Assembly (NCBI GenBank): GCA_902800525.1
Contig: CADCEV010000017.1
Span: forward strand, 1-37,402
Reading direction: 5' to 3'
Source: an uncultured Bacteroidales bacterium
GTDB taxonomy: Bacteria; Bacteroidota; Bacteroidia; Bacteroidales; Paludibacteraceae
Length of the DNA stretch: 37,402 bases
Each line of letters begins with the position of its first letter. Positions within the stretch are counted from its first letter, which is position 1. Below the pieces are notes generated by a model. That model worked only from the letters and a program-made list of their open reading frames with translations, had not been told where the DNA came from and made no database searches. Positions 36,201-37,402 of this stretch are shown here, one piece after another. The translations under genes and the position numbers were made by a program.

Positions 36201-37402
36201 CGGCCTTGTAGAGCTCCTTCACTTGGGTCGTGTCACTTCTCAAACGCCACAGATAAGGCAACTCGTCGTAGCAGATATTGATACTCTCGTCATACAGACG
36301 TACAACCGACAAATTCAGTTCTACAATCGAGTCGCAGCCCCATTGGGTCGTTGTGTTCACGATCTGATAGATACCGGTTCTCCAGTATTTCTTACCATAG
36401 TACTCTACGGTATCGCCTTCGTAGATCGTCTTGTCGATCGAGCGGTAATAGCGCTGGCCTACCGTCAGGATGAGGGTGACAATCGAGTCGCAGCCTGATA
36501 CATTACCGATAGAGTAGGAGTACCGTCCGGCTGTCGTCAGATTTTGACCGCCAAACCATTTCGTATCTCCCTCGCAAATCGTGTCGCGGATGATGGTCTC
36601 GCTTACTTCCTTAACGATGAGTTTCAAACCGTAGAACGTCTGCTTGCCATCTACGTAGACGCTATCGTTGCGGTAGAGACCGGCAGCGTAGATCGGTGTT
36701 ACCTTAGTCGGATCCCACTTGTTGACCCACATGTACGGCAGGTCGTGCGAGCAGACGGTAACTACGGTATCAATGAGCGGATGAACTACAACTTTCAAAT
36801 CCACAATACTGTCGCACCCTTGCGGCGTCGTGCCCTTGAAGGTGCAGATGGTATCGTTCTTGAATGCCTTGCCGTTCATTACCACGGAGTCGCCTTCCAC
36901 AATATGTTTCTCAATAAAGTTGTAGTACGGCTTGTTGACGATGAGGTTCAATGTAACGGTAGAGTCGCAGCCGTTCGTAGCCAGCAAGTGCTGTTGGTAG
37001 ATACCGCTCTCGGTGAGTTCTTTACCATCGAAGAAGTAGAAATCACCTTCGCAGATAGTCGTTACAATCGTGCTGTCGCTCGGCTGTGTCACAATGAGTC
37101 TCATTCCGTAGAACATCTGCTTGCCATCTACGTAAACGCTATCGTTGCGGTAGAGTCCGGCAGCGTAGAGCGGTGTTACCTTAGTCTGATCCCACTTGTT
37201 GACCCACATGTACGGCAGGTCGTGCGAGCAGACGGTAACTACGGTATCAATGAGCGGATGAACCACTACTTTCAAGTCCACAATACTGTCGCACCCTTGC
37301 GGCGTCGTGCCCTTGAAGGTGCAGATGGTATCGTTCTTGAATGCCTTGCCGTTCATTACCACGGAGTCGCCTTCTACAATATGTTTCTCTACAAAGTTGT
37401 AG
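33238..37402 (-). CDS. T9SS-exported surface protein with GCDS repeats (N-terminus outside window)
   Basis: The frame is open to the right edge, so the protein is longer than the ~1387 visible residues; the 5' part is missing. The visible body is made of repeats with ICEGD ... L...G.Y ... GCDSIV.L.L.V, a motif common in Bacteroidetes surface proteins. Each supermodule (about 159 residues) holds two GCDS units and one LPY.W unit; four LPY.W copies are visible (PYMW twice, PYLW, PYRW). Near the C-terminus is a less repetitive part, then a type A T9SS sorting domain: DFDIYSTTGMHVSAGK, VRGIYFIRTT and VHKVILY. So it should cross the outer membrane by T9SS and be attached or released at the surface. 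The function of the repeats is not known. Confidence 0.85.
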   Translation of the reverse strand, partial: YNFVEKHIVEGDSVVMNGKAFKNDTICTFKGTTPQGCDSIVDLKVVVHPLIDTVVTVCSHDLPYMWVNKWDQTKVTPLYAAGLYRNDSVYVDGKQMFYGMRLIVTQPSDSTIVTTICEGDFYFFDGKELTESGIYQQHLLATNGCDSTVTLNLIVNKPYYNFIEKHIVEGDSVVMNGKAFKNDTICTFKGTTPQGCDSIVDLKVVVHPLIDTVVTVCSHDLPYMWVNKWDPTKVTPIYAAGLYRNDSVYVDGKQTFYGLKLIVKEVSETIIRDTICEGDTKWFGGQNLTTAGRYSYSIGNVSGCDSIVTLILTVGQRYYRSIDKTIYEGDTVEYYGKKYWRTGIYQIVNTTTQWGCDSIVELNLSVVRLYDESINICYDELPYLWRLRSDTTQVKELYKAGIYRDTVMQDGKMAIYGLMLNVLPITYDTIRASVCEGDAFTFAKQEYTEPGKYTKTFKNINGCDSIVTLILNVNRRYHTILDRTIFQGDTVHFDNKVFTTTGIYQKYDTTVFGCDSLTELRLTVNRVYDDSVSLCFSELPYRWRLKSDTSKVMEIYESGLYRDTITQTDGRKVVTGLMVKVLPLAISEQSLVFCEGDSVIYRNTTYKTNGTFYDTIRMTTGCDSIIKINVTVHPTYEYFDVVNISDKEIPYDFYGRKLTQTGYYENMETDKVTGCNRIHHLNLTVHKTYHFEDSVHLCMPDTLIWHNQIITTSGNYHDSLYTVYGYDSVYHLHVGAHSIAYGYEKYELGKGEVIELEDTVIRTTGDFWFTHKTAYGCDSIVHVYVIPKSTREFSWNREICQGSYVDFFGKRLTRSGNYQWESEDKDSIVNLQLTVKAVPVNEERVVITDKQVEGGSYVHKGQLYNNLKVGSNLFSDTLIAANGCDSINRFIILVTTHYSDWLPIPICPGSEVKIDDQVITKAGLYTFLRLSKTSGVQDSLLRVEVYDAPAYDLPAEARVICQGDTVRYAGQEFTRGGHYDIPLKTKEGCDSLMHLDLTVYPTYRIIEHAVITDYEGYYWNGMTYTDTTTSDGYGKYTMDIDRSWSTINDCDSTHTLRLTVVETKRYHIDDTICAGQDYIWRGDTIRYEGNYVDTIRRLETYYSAIYSLNLVTVRPTVITSARASGDICADAEGFDISFNYSGQKPAVYSVYFDVAAKRAGFKDVINERFDENMLAHVSLPTFSMICYENHPYYVRPDNYSMRLVLDNGVCGTSRSDSITLQIKYPSWIIEQNWTDVVAPLSSDYNGGYEFSNTEWYINGVLSPTNGMGYLHNRSLLPGDQVYMVATRRGESYSIPSCPITIEAPAPDVYVTPVIVYPTQAPRHAPVVTIEAQQDGDFDIYSTTGMHVSAGKISEGKTQVTLPPVRGIYFIRTTQGEDKAQVHKVILY
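36631..36925 (-). repeat. Near-identical repeat within the GCDS protein (copy A)
   Basis: Matches 37108-37402 at a period of exactly 477 bp (159 codons) with only scattered differences. The unit continues beyond the window. Confidence 0.85.
37108..37402 (-). repeat. Near-identical repeat within the GCDS protein (copy B)
   Basis: Partner of 36631-36925. It runs up to the window edge, so the true number of copies is not visible; assembly could collapse such repeats. Confidence 0.8.

Noticed and set aside
1-37402. Insertion sequence, integrase or phage genes
   Set aside because: None of the reading frames shows transposase, integrase or phage structural motifs; the repeats seen are short or intragenic.

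Overview
The window looks like a chromosome segment from an uncultured member of the Bacteroidales. Three things point there: promoters of the TAnnTTTG type, A-rich start-codon contexts with little Shine-Dalgarno signal, and a protein ending in a type IX secretion (T9SS) type A sorting domain. The gene content agrees: a smalltalk-type micropeptide, InlB B-repeats, BspA-like leucine-rich repeats, BACON/LamG giants and a fused RibBA. The genus cannot be fixed from the sequence alone. No tRNA, rRNA, CRISPR array, transposase or integrase was seen.

Layout. 1-472: the 3' end of an unrecognised gene and a 36-residue smalltalk-like peptide, closed by a strong terminator. 473-816: no gene; a terminator, two 31-bp direct repeats and a Bacteroidetes-type promoter. 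817-24974: six secreted or lipid-anchored proteins on the + strand, with short gaps that suggest co-transcription. Five of the six are made from a shared kit: an unrecognised ~190-residue module (nine copies), nearly always followed by an InlB B-repeat, then three-helix repeats and a small beta module; two of the five also carry a short C-terminal tail. In the middle sits a 3055-residue multidomain giant (carboxypeptidase-regulatory-like, LamG, BACON-like) with a small lipoprotein that is a free-standing copy of a domain found twice in the giant. A second terminator, sharing 34 nt exactly with the first, closes this block.

25233-29352: a housekeeping run of SDR oxidoreductase, cytidine deaminase, LptF/LptG-family permease and ribBA, preceded by its own TAnnTTTG promoter. 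29445-30800: a secreted protein with an EF-hand-like loop, a Trp/Tyr/His/Cys-rich belt and an Arg/Ser/Thr/Gly tail, behind a sigma-54-like site. A hairpin at 30805-30828 separates it from the convergent minus-strand set: a T9SS-exported repeat protein (N-terminus outside the window), ftsY 4 bp downstream of it, then aspA.

How it may work together (inference): the 817-24974 block resembles a cell-surface or secreted adhesin/binding system, in which paralogues share one recognition-like module and differ in copy number, N-terminal fusions and presence of a C-terminal tail. The recurrent module is the best candidate here for something undescribed.
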